A DNA stretch of 64,000 nt from Brevibacillus ruminantium (GCF_023746555.1 NZ_CP098755.1:958001-1022000); one strand, 5' to 3'; shown: positions 33,828 to 42,485, counted from the stretch's first letter. The notes: generated by a model from the letters alone, not told the origin. Made by a program: numbers and translations.

Positions 33828-35252
33828 ATGTCGACAGCCAGACAGGAAAGGCCGCCTATGCGGTCGCTGCTAACACACAGCGGGTATTTGCAATGGTCGG
33901 CGGCCGTGCAATTGATGCGAATGCCGTCTATCATGACGTCGTTTGCCTTTGTTTTGGTCGGCGGCAATCAGATCGGCGGCTTGATGATTACCGCCTACAT
34001 TTTATGCTCCACCTTTTTTGCCATCCCTGGCGGCCGTCTGATTGACCGGATCGGTGTGAAAAAAGGTGCGCCGTTCTTTTTGCTCTTGGTAGCAGGAGTC
34101 CTGACAGGGATTGTCATAGCGGCTGCCATCTTCTCGGAGGGCTGGCTGTTGATCCTGTTCGCCGGACTGACCGGAGCGCTGATGGGGGGAATTCCCGGGG
34201 CCATGCGTTCGCTCCTGAGCCGTACGATCCCGCAGCATCTGCTAGCTTCAGCCATTGCCTTTGACGCGACAGTTGTCGAGCTTGTTGTTGTAAGCGCCCC
34301 GCTGATTGCGGCCGCGGCTGCGATCTACTGGGTGCCGGGAGCAGTAGGCGCGATGGTGGTCTCTGCACTGATGGCTGCTTTCTTGACGTGGCGATTGGGC
34401 AGAAGCATGGAGGCGGGTGCCAGCAAGTCTCAGGCCGAGCGTGTACACTCAGAGCAGGAAAACGCTGCGCCGGATGGGAACAGCGCTCAGGCAACGGAGA
34501 CAGACAAAGTGAAGCGGCGGCAGCAACTGCCAGAGCCACAAGAAGAGCAAGAGCCGCAACATCCGCAACAGTCCCAACAGTCGAAACAGCCGCAACAGCC
34601 GCAACAGTCGCAGCAGTCCCAACAGCCACAACAGCCTCCACAAGCAGGCCCTCTTTGGTGGCTGAACCGCCGATTTGTTTTCTGGATGCTGCTCAGTATT
34701 GCGTTTGGACATGCACTGGGCACGGCGGAGGTGGGAGCACTGCCAATCGTGAGACAGTACGGCGGCAGTACGGGTGCGGCGGCTGCTTTCATCTCGGTAT
34801 TGGCGGTAAGCAGTGCGGCCAGCGGTCTTGCCTATGCGTTTTTCTCTTATAAAATCCGCTTCTCCCATACGTTTCAAGCGATCCTTTTCTTGTTTGTAAG
34901 TGCCACGGGTTGCATTGGCCTTGCCTTTTCGGCAAACTGGGTAACAATGGCAATATCAATGATCGTGATCGGCATGTCTACGGCTCCGCTGATGACTGTC
35001 CGTTCCTTGGCCGTCGAACAGGAAATTCCTGAAGAGCGGAAAGCGGAAGGATTTAGTATCATGAACGTGAGTCACACGATTGGCTTTTCGCTCGGAGGCT
35101 TTCTGCTGTCGATCATGCCTTTGTCCTGGATGGTGACGGCAGGCGGTGTGAGCGGTATGCTTGTATTGCTGTCCGCTTTTCTGCTCATTCCCCGCAGCGG
35201 CAGGGGAGCGAAGAAATCCCGATCGCAGGCGAGTTACTCGGAGGTGCCATGA
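33828..35252 (+). CDS. MFS transporter with a Gln/Pro-rich central loop
   Basis: A 474-residue, 12-helix major facilitator protein with loop motif GGRLIDRIGVKKG between helices 2 and 3 and LSRTIPQHLLASAIAFDATVVE in the first half. Its cytoplasmic loop between helices 6 and 7 (about residues 200-278) is unusual: very hydrophilic, with about 45 residues dominated by Gln, Pro and Ser (PQQSQQ-type units). Export of a small molecule is the family guess; the substrate is unknown. ATG 33828 follows CGGAGGG by eight bases; an earlier in-frame start at 33792 has no ribosome site. The YcaQ-like gene overlaps its stop. Confidence 0.88.
   Translation: MSTARQERPPMRSLLTHSGYLQWSAAVQLMRMPSIMTSFAFVLVGGNQIGGLMITAYILCSTFFAIPGGRLIDRIGVKKGAPFFLLLVAGVLTGIVIAAAIFSEGWLLILFAGLTGALMGGIPGAMRSLLSRTIPQHLLASAIAFDATVVELVVVSAPLIAAAAAIYWVPGAVGAMVVSALMAAFLTWRLGRSMEAGASKSQAERVHSEQENAAPDGNSAQATETDKVKRRQQLPEPQEEQEPQHPQQSQQSKQPQQPQQSQQSQQPQQPPQAGPLWWLNRRFVFWMLLSIAFGHALGTAEVGALPIVRQYGGSTGAAAAFISVLAVSSAASGLAYAFFSYKIRFSHTFQAILFLFVSATGCIGLAFSANWVTMAISMIVIGMSTAPLMTVRSLAVEQEIPEERKAEGFSIMNVSHTIGFSLGGFLLSIMPLSWMVTAGGVSGMLVLLSAFLLIPRSGRGAKKSRSQASYSEVP
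34523..34650 (+). repeat. CAR-rich low-complexity stretch in the MFS gene
   Basis: Imperfect CAACAGCCG/CAACAGTCC triplet-type repeats encode the Gln/Pro/Ser loop. Such tracts change length easily by slippage, always in multiples of three here. Confidence 0.8.
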
Positions 35253-36496
35253 TGAATCCAATCAAAACGACCAAAAGGGCGCTCCGGCGTTTTTTGCTGG
35301 AGACGCAGTTATTGCTTCCCGATTCACAAAGCAGAGCAGGGTTGTCCACAAGCGGGGCCAGCTCTCCCCGGCAGGTGGTCATGGATGTGATCAGGCATTT
35401 GGAGTGTGTCCAGCTCGATCCAGTCAATGCTGTGCGGCCCAACCAGCATCTGGTGCTGGCTGCGAGAATCGAAAAGTACGATCCAGGCATCTTAGGAGAA
35501 TTGCTGCGAACAGGGGCTATTTTCGAATATCTGGCCAATGCCGCATGCCTGATCCCCATGGAGGATTACCCGATGTTTGAGCCGACTCGCCAGCGGCTGC
35601 GGGCAAAGCTTCAGCACCAGCTTGACACGCATGCCCCGATCATCGAGCAGGTGCTGCAGAAGCTGTCGGCGGAAGGGCCGCTCCCGTCCAAGGCCTTCGA
35701 TTCCGAGCTGCGGGTTCACGGGTATTGGGATAACGTTCAGGCAAAGACAAAAGCGACATCCCACGCTCTCAATCTGTTGCTGGACGCTGCGCAAATCGCG
35801 ATTGTCGGCCGGGAGGGCAACCAGCGCTTGTTTGATGTGAGAGAGCGGGTCGTCCCGGCGGAGCTGCTGCAGCAGTCTGAGCAGATCGATCCCCATGAGG
35901 CATCGGAAGCGTTATTGGAAAAGTACTTCCGGGCATACCGTGTCTTTGAACCGAGCGATCCGCGTTTGGGCTGGCAGCGATTGAGTGCCAGTGAGCGAAG
36001 AGAGGCCATTGATCGTCGCCTCCGTTCTGGACAGGTCGTAACTGTAGAGGTGGAAGGGCTGACGAAGCCTTATTATATCCTCGGGGCGGATGCTAAGCGG
36101 CTTGGCTTTTACGCGGAAGAGGAGCAAGCGGGATTGGCGCATGCCGATCAAGATCAGGTGCGTTTTCTGCCGCCGCTGGACAACCTGCTGTGGAGCAGAA
36201 AACGGCTGGAGGACTTGTTCTCGTACTCGTACCGGTGGGAGATCTACACACCGGCCCACAAGCGCAAATACGGTTATTACGCCATGCCGATTTTGCTCGG
36301 GGACCGCTTGATCGGCCGGATGGACCCGCGCCTCGACGCCAAAAAGAAGCACTTGACCGTGGAACTGCTCCAGATTGAACCGCAAGTCAAATTCACCAAA
36401 ACACTGGAGAAGCGGCTGCGGAAGGCTGTGGATGCCTTTGCCCGTACCCACGGGGCCAAAACCGTCTCGATTGAGAATATTTGGGTTGAATCATGA
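35249..36496 (+). CDS. YcaQ-like winged-helix (HTH_42) protein
   Basis: A 415-residue protein of the HTH_42 / YcaQ family. Family marks are an N-terminal winged helix with LECVQLDPVNAVRPNQHLVLAARI, an AxFEYxANAACLIPMEDYPMF-like block, and the central LPPLDNLLWSRKRLEDLFSYSYRWEIYTP segment. Escherichia coli YcaQ (AlkX) is a DNA glycosylase that unhooks interstrand crosslinks, so a repair role is likely by family. It overlaps the MFS exporter stop by four bases (ATGATG after GGAGG), suggesting a two-gene unit that exports and repairs damage from the same toxic agent; that link is inference. Confidence 0.85.
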   Translation: MMNPIKTTKRALRRFLLETQLLLPDSQSRAGLSTSGASSPRQVVMDVIRHLECVQLDPVNAVRPNQHLVLAARIEKYDPGILGELLRTGAIFEYLANAACLIPMEDYPMFEPTRQRLRAKLQHQLDTHAPIIEQVLQKLSAEGPLPSKAFDSELRVHGYWDNVQAKTKATSHALNLLLDAAQIAIVGREGNQRLFDVRERVVPAELLQQSEQIDPHEASEALLEKYFRAYRVFEPSDPRLGWQRLSASERREAIDRRLRSGQVVTVEVEGLTKPYYILGADAKRLGFYAEEEQAGLAHADQDQVRFLPPLDNLLWSRKRLEDLFSYSYRWEIYTPAHKRKYGYYAMPILLGDRLIGRMDPRLDAKKKHLTVELLQIEPQVKFTKTLEKRLRKAVDAFARTHGAKTVSIENIWVES

Positions 36497-36571
36497 GGGA
36501 ACCCCCAAAAACGAAGGGCATCCTTTTGTGAAAAGGGAAATGCATGAAAAATTGGAAATTTCCTCTGAGAA

Positions 36572-36611
36572 GCCATGACAGATGTCATGGCTTTGCATTG
36601 ACGTTTATGAC
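36572..36611 (+). promoter_or_regulatory. DesR-type operator upstream of des
   Basis: A perfect palindrome GCCATGAC-AGAT-GTCATGGC (36572-36591) and a partial site TGACGTTTATGAC (36599-36611) lie about 75 to 37 bases before the expected start. This matches the region bound by phosphorylated DesR at the Bacillus des promoter. The palindrome could also act as a weak terminator for the preceding gene. Confidence 0.6.
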
Positions 36612-36635
36612 TTACCGCTGAATGCTCCTCCTTTT

Positions 36636-36641
36636 TATAAT
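36636..36641 (+). promoter_or_regulatory. -10 box of the des promoter
   Basis: TATAAT without a recognisable -35 at the right distance, as expected for an activator-dependent promoter. Confidence 0.55.
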
Positions 36642-36709
36642 GAAGAAAGTTAGTGGCGTCTGGCGTTCTCAAGCGTCACCCGCGCGTCATCCGGAGGAGG
36701 AAACAAGCG

Positions 36710-37735
36710 ATGTCCCAAGCGAATATTGCGCAATTGAAGAAAAAGGTTGCTCCCTATGAAAAGACGAATACCAGCTCCAGTATCAAACAGCTTTTCAACA
36801 CGCTGATTCCTCTGTTTGCCCTGTGGTATGGAGCCTACCTCAGCCTTTCTGTTTCCTATTGGCTGACTTTTCCGATTTTGATCGTCACGGCAGGATTTGT
36901 CATCCGCACGTTTATCATTTTTCATGACTGCTGCCATCAATCGTTTTTCAAAAGCCGTCTGGCCAATGATATTCTCGGCAATATAACCGGCATTATTACG
37001 GTCGTTCCTTATGAACAGTGGAAAAATAGCCATGCCATTCATCACGCAACGAGCAGCAACCTGGATAAACGGGGCGTTGGTGACATCTGGATTCTGACGG
37101 TAGACGAATATATTTCTGCCCCTCTGTGGCGCCGTATCGCTTATCGGATTTATCGCAACCCCATTGTCATGTTCGGGTTGGGTCCTATTTATGTGTTTCT
37201 CCTGCAATACCGTTTCAACCGCAAAGGCGCAAAGACCAAGGAGCGTCTGAACACCCATTTCACCAGCGTGGCGCTGATTCTGCTGTACGCCCTGATGATC
37301 AAGGCCATTGGCTGGCAAGCATTTCTGATGATTCAGGGACCGATCTTTTTCATCTCTGGCTTCCTCGGAATCTGGCTGTTCTATGTCCAGCATCAATTTG
37401 AGGATTCCTATTTTGAAAATGAGGAAGAGTGGAGCTATGTAAAAGCAGCGGTAGAAGGAAGCTCCTACTACAAGCTGCCCAAGCTGTTGCAATGGATCAC
37501 GGGCAATATCGGCTTCCACCATGTGCATCACTTAAGTCCAAAGGTGCCGAACTACTTACTGGAGGAAGCGCATAATGCCACACCGCCGCTGCAAAAGGCC
37601 ACGACCATTACCCTGTCGACAAGCCTGAAGTCGCTGAGCTTTCGTCTGTGGGATGAAAGGGGCAAGAGATTCATCGGATTCAAGGAGCTGGAGTCCTTTC
37701 CCCGCAAAGCGGCGTCTGCTGCGGACAGTGCATAA
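36710..37735 (+). CDS. des: Acyl-lipid fatty acid desaturase
   Basis: A 341-residue integral membrane desaturase with several helices and the three histidine boxes that bind the di-iron centre: HDCCHQ (early), HAIHHATS (middle) and HHVHHLSP (late, in GFHHVHHLSPKVPNY). It introduces a double bond into acyl chains of membrane phospholipids to restore fluidity in the cold, as Bacillus Des (delta-5) does. The next two genes encode DesK- and DesR-like proteins, the known thermosensing pair for des. ATG 36710 follows GGAGGAGG; an upstream in-frame start lies in the leader. An 18-bp tandem duplication spans its stop codon. Confidence 0.95.
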   Translation: MSQANIAQLKKKVAPYEKTNTSSSIKQLFNTLIPLFALWYGAYLSLSVSYWLTFPILIVTAGFVIRTFIIFHDCCHQSFFKSRLANDILGNITGIITVVPYEQWKNSHAIHHATSSNLDKRGVGDIWILTVDEYISAPLWRRIAYRIYRNPIVMFGLGPIYVFLLQYRFNRKGAKTKERLNTHFTSVALILLYALMIKAIGWQAFLMIQGPIFFISGFLGIWLFYVQHQFEDSYFENEEEWSYVKAAVEGSSYYKLPKLLQWITGNIGFHHVHHLSPKVPNYLLEEAHNATPPLQKATTITLSTSLKSLSFRLWDERGKRFIGFKELESFPRKAASAADSA

Positions 37736-37756
37736 TCTTCGGACAGTGCATAATCT
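37721..37756 (+). repeat. 18-bp tandem duplication across the des stop
   Basis: CGGACAGTGCATAATCT occurs at 37722-37738 and again at 37740-37756. The first copy includes the des stop codon TAA. Confidence 0.9.
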
Positions 37757-37870
37757 GCGCCAGGAGCAGCCTCATTCGCACCCGTAGCAGATGGAAGGAA
37801 AAAAGCCTGCCATTTCGCCCGTGATTCCGATACACTTACCATAAGCGGCGTTGAAAAAAGGTGGGCGGCT

Positions 37871-39010
37871 ATGCAAAAGTGGTATCAAATTCTTTATAAA
37901 AATACGGGCCTGAGTCCGTATGTATGGGTTGTATTTTTTATCCTTCCTTTCTATTTCATTTTCCGCTCCTCCTCAACGCATGAGGTTGTGATCGGAATTA
38001 TCATGATCCTTGGCTTTTTTGTCTGCTACGTCTTTTCCTTCCTGACCAAAGGGTGGCAGATCTACGTTTGGACAGGGCTGCAAATACTGATTTCCATCGT
38101 CATGACCCTGTTGTTCGGCTATGTGTATTTCTCGCTGTTTCTGGCGTTTTTTATCGGCAACATCCAGAACAAGATCGGCTTTTTTACACTGTACACGGTC
38201 CATCTGATCAGTACGGTGGTGACGATCAACCTTGGCTTTATTTTGAAAAACTCCAATATGATCACCCAGCTGCCCTTCGTATTGGTCAGCATGATCGCGG
38301 TAATTTTGCTGCCGGTGACCACCTACAACCGGAACAAGCGGGAGAAGCTGGAGGGGCAGCTGGAGGACGCCAACAAGCGGATTTCCGAGCTGGTCAAGCT
38401 GGAGGAACGGCAGCGAATCGCGCGCGACCTGCATGATACGCTGGGCCAGAAGCTCTCCCTGATCGGCCTCAAAAGCGATCTGGCCAACAAGCTGATTGCC
38501 AAAGACCCGGTTCAGGCTCAGAATGAAATCAGCGAGATTCAGCAAACGGCCCGTATTGCCCTGAAGGAAGTCAGGGAAATGGTGACCCAGATGCGGGGAA
38601 CGCGGCTGGAGGACGAAATCTATCGCATCAAGCAGATTTTTAAAGCAGCGCAAATTGAATTCATTCTGGAAGGCGACCCCAACCTGACCAACACCTCGCT
38701 GATGACGGAAAATGTGCTCAGCATGTGCCTGAAAGAAGCGGTAACCAACATCGTCAAGCACAGCAGCGCGACCTGTTGTTCAATCTCGATCATACCGGGC
38801 CGAACCGATCTGGTGGTCAACGTCCAGGACAACGGGATCGGGATGGGGGATGGATCGGTTACGGTCAGAGGAAACGGGCTGCGCGGGATGAAAGAGCGAC
38901 TGGAATTCGTCAACGGTAGTATGGAGATTCTCTCTTCGGTAAGTGGAACAACGGTATGTATTCGGGTGCCAAACGTCTTCAAACAACCGGAAAAGGAGGC
39001 GAGTGTATGA
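37871..39010 (+). CDS. desK: DesK-like thermosensor histidine kinase
   Basis: 379 residues: five or so membrane helices in the first 155 residues, a two-helix coiled coil (NKREKLEGQLEDANKRISELVKLEE), then a HisKA_3 domain with His 188 in RIARDLHDTLGQKLSL. HATPase boxes follow (EAVTNIVKHSSAT, VQDNGIGMGDG, GNGLRGMKERLE). The phosphorylated His falls at the same number, 188, as in Bacillus DesK. By analogy it acts as phosphatase in fluid membranes and kinase when the bilayer stiffens. It overlaps desR by four bases (ATGA). Its own ribosome site is AAAAGGTGG before 37871. Confidence 0.93.
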   Translation: MQKWYQILYKNTGLSPYVWVVFFILPFYFIFRSSSTHEVVIGIIMILGFFVCYVFSFLTKGWQIYVWTGLQILISIVMTLLFGYVYFSLFLAFFIGNIQNKIGFFTLYTVHLISTVVTINLGFILKNSNMITQLPFVLVSMIAVILLPVTTYNRNKREKLEGQLEDANKRISELVKLEERQRIARDLHDTLGQKLSLIGLKSDLANKLIAKDPVQAQNEISEIQQTARIALKEVREMVTQMRGTRLEDEIYRIKQIFKAAQIEFILEGDPNLTNTSLMTENVLSMCLKEAVTNIVKHSSATCCSISIIPGRTDLVVNVQDNGIGMGDGSVTVRGNGLRGMKERLEFVNGSMEILSSVSGTTVCIRVPNVFKQPEKEASV

Positions 39011-39606
39011 TTCGGATCGTAATCGCCGAGGATCAGCGTATGCTGCTTGGCGCACTGGCGTCTCTGCTTGATTTGGAAGAGGATATGGAGGTCGTCGGCC
39101 GGGCCAGCAATGGCGAGGATGCCGTCAAGCTGGTTCATCTGCACAAGCCGGATATTTGCATCATGGATATTGAAATGCCGGTAAAAAGCGGGCTGGACGC
39201 AGCAGAGGAGTTGAAGGGCTGCGGCTGCAAGGTGATGATTTTGACTACCTTCGCACGGCCGGGCTATTTCGAACGCGCGCTGAAAGCCGGCGCTCACGGC
39301 TACCTTTTGAAAGACAGTCCCAGCGAAGAGCTGGCCAGCTCCATCCGCAGCATTATGGCGGGACGCCGAATCTACGCATCCGAGCTGGTCGATGAGGCGT
39401 ATGGTCAGGAGAATCCGCTGACCGTGCGGGAAAAGGAAGTGCTGCTGCTGATCGCCGACGGCAAAAATACCAAGGAGATCGCCAGTCAGCTCTTTATCAC
39501 AACAGGAACCGTCCGCAACTACATCTCCACGATTCTCGACAAGCTGGGTGTGAGCAACCGAATCGAAGCGATCATGCGCTTTAAGGAACAGGGCTGGTTT
39601 AAATAA
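39007..39606 (+). CDS. desR: DesR-like response regulator
   Basis: A 199-residue NarL/LuxR-type regulator: REC domain with acidic residues in VIAEDQRM and the phospho-acceptor Asp 54 in CIMDIEMP, Thr in ILTTFARPGYF and Lys in YLLKDSPS. A C-terminal LuxR helix-turn-helix follows (LTVREKEVLLLIADGKNTKEIASQLFITTGTVRNYISTILDKLGV). When phosphorylated by DesK it should bind the palindromes upstream of des and activate it. A strong terminator follows, closing des-desK-desR. Confidence 0.94.
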   Translation: MIRIVIAEDQRMLLGALASLLDLEEDMEVVGRASNGEDAVKLVHLHKPDICIMDIEMPVKSGLDAAEELKGCGCKVMILTTFARPGYFERALKAGAHGYLLKDSPSEELASSIRSIMAGRRIYASELVDEAYGQENPLTVREKEVLLLIADGKNTKEIASQLFITTGTVRNYISTILDKLGVSNRIEAIMRFKEQGWFK

Positions 39607-39633
39607 AAAGCGGGCTTTAAAAGCGAGATCGCC

Positions 39634-39666
39634 AAACTCAAGCGGAAAATAGCGCTTGAGTTTTTT
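39634..39666 (+). terminator. Rho-independent terminator after desR
   Basis: AAACTCAAGCG / CGCTTGAGTTT with an eight-base loop and six T. Confidence 0.92.
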
Positions 39667-39749
39667 CATGTTCCTAGGGATAATGTGGGTGCGTTGGAAA
39701 GTCTGCTAGTCAGTAGTTTTGCCAGTGTAGGGAGAATGGAGAATCAATC

Positions 39750-40625
39750 TTGAAAACCTTTAAAAAAGTCTATATCGAAATTACGAGCGTCTGTAACCTG
39801 GCCTGCAGCTTTTGCCCGCAGACCGCAAGAAAAGCCAACTTCATCAAGCCAGATACGTTCGCGTACACGCTGGATCAGATCAGGCCGCATACCAAATACA
39901 TTTACCTGCATGTCAAAGGAGAGCCGCTGCTTCATCCCAAGATCGACGAGCTGCTGGACATGGCGCATGAAAAAGGCTTCAAAGTCAACATCACGACTAA
40001 CGGAACGCTGATCAACAAGAACCGGCACAAGCTGCTGGGAAAGCCGGCGCTGCGCCAGATGAACTTTTCTTTGCACAGCTTTGACGGACACGAAGGCTCT
40101 ACGGATCGCGAGGGATACGTCTCCAGCATCCTGTCCTTTGTCCGGGAGGCCGCCGCGCAGGGAATCATCGTCTCGTTTCGGCTGTGGAATTTGCAGAAGC
40201 ATGAAATCTCAAGCAGTGAAAAGAGACGGAACCGGGAGACACTGGAGATGCTGGAGAAAGAGTTTCAGCTGGATTATCGCATTGAGGAAAAGGTAGTCCC
40301 GGGTGGCGGGGTCAAAATTGCCGACCGTATCTATCTGAATCAGGATCACGAATTCCAATGGCCCAGTTTGGATGCTCCCGAAGATGATGGCAAGGGCTTT
40401 TGTCATGCGCTGCGTACACAAGCGGCGATTCTCGTAGACGGAACCGTTGTGCCCTGCTGTCTGGATGGAGAAGGTGTGATCAATCTGGGCAACATTCACC
40501 GCACCGGTTTTACCGACATCGTAGAGGGAGAGCGGGCGAATAATCTGGTAGACGGGTTTTCCAGAAGGGAAGCGGTCGAAGAGTTATGCCGGAAATGCGG
40601 CTATCGTCAAAGATTCGGAGCCTAG
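39750..40625 (+). CDS. Radical SAM protein with SPASM-like C-terminus
   Basis: 291 residues. The radical SAM cluster motif is CNLACSFC near the N-terminus (residues about 13-20), with the GEPLLHP segment that binds S-adenosylmethionine. The C-terminal third carries Cys residues in CHALRTQ, VVPCCLDGEG and CRKCGYRQ, resembling a SPASM domain that binds a further iron-sulfur cluster. SPASM proteins often mature peptides or dehydrogenases; no precursor peptide gene or partner is visible beside it, so the substrate is unknown. The TTG at 39750 follows GGAGAA by seven bases. Single-gene unit between two terminators or hairpins. Confidence 0.88.
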   Translation: MKTFKKVYIEITSVCNLACSFCPQTARKANFIKPDTFAYTLDQIRPHTKYIYLHVKGEPLLHPKIDELLDMAHEKGFKVNITTNGTLINKNRHKLLGKPALRQMNFSLHSFDGHEGSTDREGYVSSILSFVREAAAQGIIVSFRLWNLQKHEISSSEKRRNRETLEMLEKEFQLDYRIEEKVVPGGGVKIADRIYLNQDHEFQWPSLDAPEDDGKGFCHALRTQAAILVDGTVVPCCLDGEGVINLGNIHRTGFTDIVEGERANNLVDGFSRREAVEELCRKCGYRQRFGA

Positions 40626-40690
40626 CAGGGAAAATTTGTTTTTCCGCCCTTTTTTCCGGTTTCGAGGTATAATGACTAATGAAAGAGGGT

Positions 40691-40710
40691 AGAAGCACAG
40701 TCGTGCTTCT
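40691..40710 (+). terminator. Hairpin before yjlC
   Basis: AGAAGCAC and GTGCTTCT pair around AGTC, followed by TTCTTT. It may terminate the radical SAM transcript, or act as a leader hairpin if the TATAAT at 40668-40673 is the yjlC promoter. Confidence 0.6.
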
Positions 40711-40714
40711 TTCT

Positions 40715-40732
40715 TTGTGAAATTTGGTACAA
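40715..40732. promoter_or_regulatory. Rex-like operator before yjlC-ndh
   Basis: TTGTGAAATTTGGTACAA fits the Rex form TTGTGAANNNNTTCACAA except for three bases in the right arm. In Bacillus the yjlC-ndh operon is a known Rex (NADH/NAD) target. Confidence 0.5.
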
Positions 40733-40767
40733 ACATGATCTTTATTACAACGCAAAGGAGTTACGTC

Positions 40768-41199
40768 ATGTCTGAACAAGCGGTAGTTACGAAGGAGTCA
40801 GTCACACGTGAATCGCTGGATGTGCTGGACCAGCTGATGAAGCCCGAAGTACAAGAGTCGCTCACCATTCTGGTTGACAACTTGCCGAAGCTGGCGGAAA
40901 TGGTGACCATGCTTACCAAAACGTATGATGTGGTAAATGGTTTGGCGAATGATCAGGTATTTGTGGAAGATCTCAAAGGCGGCGTCCAAGAGTTTGTGAA
41001 GCCGATTCAAGAAAAAGCAATGGGCATCGCTTCGGCAGCAATGGAGGCCAACGAGCGTTCCCAGGAAGAAACCGCAACGATCGGGTTGTTCGGCATTCTG
41101 AAAATGCTGAAAGATCCACAAGTGCAAAAAACACTCCGTTTTGCACAGGCATTCCTGGATGTATTGGGCGAGCGCCAAGCTGCGCGCAAACCAGAATAG
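40768..41199 (+). CDS. yjlC: DUF1641 protein, YjlC-like
   Basis: A 143-residue soluble, helical protein of the DUF1641 family, with the core LDVLDQLMKPEVQESLTILVDNLPKLAEMV and GLFGILKMLKDPQVQKTLRFAQAFLDVLG. Its biochemical role is not established. In Bacillus the same gene is the partner of ndh in a Rex-controlled operon, and here too the NADH dehydrogenase gene follows after 34 bases. The ATG at 40768 follows AAAGGAG; a longer in-frame version would include the Rex-like site. Confidence 0.88.
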   Translation: MSEQAVVTKESVTRESLDVLDQLMKPEVQESLTILVDNLPKLAEMVTMLTKTYDVVNGLANDQVFVEDLKGGVQEFVKPIQEKAMGIASAAMEANERSQEETATIGLFGILKMLKDPQVQKTLRFAQAFLDVLGERQAARKPE

Positions 41200-41233
41200 A
41201 GAACGAACGCAGAAAGAAGGACGGAGGATTTCT

Positions 41234-42415
41234 ATGTCAAAACATATTCTAATCTTGGGCGGCGGCTACGGTGGATTGCTCAGCGCCTTGACAGCCAGAA
41301 AATACATGACGCCCGAGGAAGCAACCATCACCGTTGTCAATCGTTATCCTACTCACCAAATCATTACCGAGCTGCACCGTTTGGCTGTCGGCAACCTGAA
41401 GGAAAACAACGTGGCGCTCTCTCTGGAGAAGCTGTTTAAAGGAAAAGAAATCGATCTGCGCATCGATACGGTTGAATCCATTCTGCCTGAGGAAAAGCGC
41501 GTCACATTGACCAGCGGCCACTCCTATTCCTACGATGTGCTGGTCATCGCACTGGGCAGTGAAACCGCCTTCTTTGGTATTCCGGGGCTGCAAGAGAACA
41601 GCTTTACACTGAAATCCGTACAGGATGCCAACAAGATTCGGGCGCACGTCGAAGAGCGCATCGAAGCGTACAGCAAGACCAGGGATAAAGCGGATGCCAC
41701 CATTGTGGTCGGCGGCGGCGGTTTGACTGGTATTGAGCTGGTTGGCGAATTTGCGGACATGCTTCCGGAGTTGTGCCGCAGCAAAGGAGTGGACTTCCAG
41801 GAAATCTCCCTCTACACCGTTGAGGCGGGACCGAATATCCTGGCAGGCTTTGCTCCTGACCATGTAGAGCGGGCGAGAACCAGCCTGGCAAAACGCGGTG
41901 TGCAGTTCCTGACGGGTGTCGCAATTACCGAGGTAAATGGAAAAACCGTTCATCTGAAGGACGGTCAAACCATTGAAACCAGCACGCTTGTCTGGACCGG
42001 CGGCGTACAGGGCAATCCGCTTGTCGCGGCTTCCGGCATCGAAGTGAACCGTGGACGCGCAACTGTCAACGAGTTCCTGCAATCTACTTCTCACCCTGAT
42101 ATCTTCCTGGCAGGCGACAGCGCCGTTGTCTTCCCCAAAGATTCAGAGCGTCCATACCCGCCGACGGCCCAGCTGGCCTGGCAAATGGGAGAGGCGATTG
42201 GCTACAACATTTTTGCCAGCCTGAAAGGCTCCGCCATGCAAGAATTTAACCCTGTGTTTTCCGGAACTCTGGCCAGCTTGGGAAGAAAAGATGCGATTGC
42301 AACACTTGGCGCGAGTCAAACCCGCATCAAAGGGCTTCCTGCCTCACTGATGAAAGAAGCAAGCCATGTGCGATACCTGACTCACATCAACGGCTTGTTC
42401 TCCTTGATTCACTAG
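41234..42415 (+). CDS. ndh: Type II NADH dehydrogenase
   Basis: A 393-residue single-subunit, non-proton-pumping NADH:menaquinone oxidoreductase. It shows two dinucleotide folds: FAD-binding GGGYGGLLSALTA at the N-terminus and NADH-binding VVGGGGLTGIELVGEFAD at about residue 156. The FAD-contacting segment DIFLAGDSA and the quinone-site AQLAWQMGEAIGYNIF are also present. It sits on the inner face of the membrane and passes electrons from NADH to menaquinone. Second gene of the yjlC-ndh operon, ATG after GGAGG, followed by a terminator. Control by Rex is likely from the site upstream of yjlC. Confidence 0.93.
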   Translation: MSKHILILGGGYGGLLSALTARKYMTPEEATITVVNRYPTHQIITELHRLAVGNLKENNVALSLEKLFKGKEIDLRIDTVESILPEEKRVTLTSGHSYSYDVLVIALGSETAFFGIPGLQENSFTLKSVQDANKIRAHVEERIEAYSKTRDKADATIVVGGGGLTGIELVGEFADMLPELCRSKGVDFQEISLYTVEAGPNILAGFAPDHVERARTSLAKRGVQFLTGVAITEVNGKTVHLKDGQTIETSTLVWTGGVQGNPLVAASGIEVNRGRATVNEFLQSTSHPDIFLAGDSAVVFPKDSERPYPPTAQLAWQMGEAIGYNIFASLKGSAMQEFNPVFSGTLASLGRKDAIATLGASQTRIKGLPASLMKEASHVRYLTHINGLFSLIH

Positions 42416-42449
42416 TTTGATGCAAAAGCATAGATTTGCGATCTCGAAG

Positions 42450-42485
42450 GAGAGTCCAACATTCTGTTGGCTCTCTATTTTTTTC
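42450..42485 (+). terminator. Rho-independent terminator after ndh
   Basis: GAGAGTCCAAC and GTTGGCTCTC (one bulge) with loop ATTCT, then TATTTTTTTC. Confidence 0.85.

Noticed and set aside
36572..36591. Palindrome read as a terminator of the YcaQ-like gene
   Set aside because: It has only a short T run (CTTTG) and sits where a DesR operator is expected, so the operator reading is preferred; a double role is not excluded.
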